Assembly: GCA_905193995.1 (NCBI GenBank) | Contig: CAJJQT010000142.1 | Location: forward strand, 1 to 5,442 | DNA from: an uncultured Porphyromonadaceae bacterium | GTDB lineage: Bacteria; Bacteroidota; Bacteroidia; Bacteroidales; Muribaculaceae | Direction of reading: 5' to 3' | DNA length: 5,442 nucleotides | In this document: piece after piece, positions 5,331 to 5,442 of the stretch | How positions within the stretch are numbered: position 1 is the first letter of the stretch | How the letters are laid out: each line of letters starts with the position of its first letter | The notes under the pieces: model-generated | What the model saw: only the letters and a program-made list of their open reading frames with translations | The model's database searches: none | Told to the model about the DNA's origin: nothing | Made by a program: the position numbers and the translations under genes

Positions 5331-5442
5331 TTACAGAAAAGGCAGGAAAAACGGCTTGTGGCCGTCGGCGAGCGACTCGCGCAGGCGGCTGAAAGCCTTG
5401 GTCATCTGATTCTTGACAGTCTTGACCGATATGCCGAGGTCT
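5331..5442 (-). CDS. ECF RNA polymerase sigma-70 factor, C-terminal end only
   Basis: Reading leftward from the right edge gives 36 codons and a TAA at 5333-5331. The peptide begins DLGISVKTVKNQMTKAFSRL and continues RESLADGHKPFFLPFL. The first part is the second half of the sigma region-4 helix-turn-helix, closely matching 'LGIS-x-KTV-x-N-x-x-x-KA' of the Bacteroidetes ECF sigma expansion family (TIGR02985 type). The hydrophobic tail after region 4 is also common in that family. These factors recruit RNA polymerase to a few promoters, often their own operon, and are held by FecR-like anti-sigma proteins. The N-terminus, region 2 and promoter lie outside the window. The 70-bp gap to the beta-barrel gene has no convincing terminator, so co-transcription is likely but not proven. 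This gene is shorter than the usual ORF-length cut-off here because of the edge. Confidence 0.87.
   Translation of the reverse strand, partial: DLGISVKTVKNQMTKAFSRLRESLADGHKPFFLPFL
5346..5365 (-). other. Terminator-like hairpin within the end of the sigma-factor gene
   Basis: On the minus strand ACGGC (5365-5361), loop CACAA (5360-5356) and GCCGT (5355-5351) form a 5-bp GC-rich stem followed at once by four more T residues (5350-5347). This is the geometry of a short intrinsic terminator, but it lies about six codons before the TAA. A transcript ending there would lack a stop codon, so it is more likely a pause site or coincidence than a true terminator. Confidence 0.2.

Overview
The window looks like part of a Bacteroidales chromosome (phylum Bacteroidota) of fairly high GC. 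Muribaculaceae or Rikenellaceae are plausible guesses, but I cannot fix the family. The evidence is the gene set: an ECF sigma factor with a 'GISVKTVKNQMTKA' region-4 helix, a FecR-like C-terminal domain, a TonB-dependent receptor (TBDR) with an N-terminal STN domain, a DUF4249-type lipoprotein, and further lipoproteins with acidic residues just after the lipid cysteine. Start codons also lack clear Shine-Dalgarno sequences, as is usual in this phylum.

Every supported gene is on the minus strand, so transcription runs from the right end to the left. In that order: (1) the last 36 codons of an ECF sigma-70 factor (5331-5442, cut by the window edge); (2) a 70-bp gap, the only sizeable gap in the upstream half; (3) a 194-aa outer-membrane beta-barrel protein (4676-5260); (4) a 147-aa single-pass membrane protein with a FecR/DUF4974-like periplasmic domain (4233-4676); (5) an 806-aa STN-TBDR (1816-4236); (6) a 334-aa DUF4249-type lipoprotein (824-1828); (7) a 146-aa lipoprotein of unknown function (382-822); (8) the first 114 codons of another lipoprotein (1-342, cut by the edge). 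Genes 3 to 7 overlap or touch (1-nt, 4-nt and 13-nt overlaps, then a 1-nt gap). This strongly suggests one translationally coupled operon.

The layout fits a trans-envelope signalling and uptake system of the FecA/FecR/FecI kind. The TBDR would bind a substrate outside the cell and signal through its STN domain to the periplasmic domain of the anti-sigma-like protein, which would control the sigma factor. DUF4249 and the small lipoproteins would be surface or periplasmic partners of the receptor. There is no SusD homologue or glycan-degrading enzyme in view, so it is not a typical polysaccharide utilisation locus, and the substrate cannot be named.

Three things stand out. The anti-sigma-like protein is reduced to a short cytoplasmic tail, a membrane segment and one small periplasmic domain, with no FecR core. 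The TBDR goes straight from STN to plug without the carboxypeptidase-like domain often found between them in this phylum. The two leftmost lipoprotein genes are clearly more AT-rich than the rest. I see no RNA genes, CRISPR arrays, insertion sequences or plus-strand genes.
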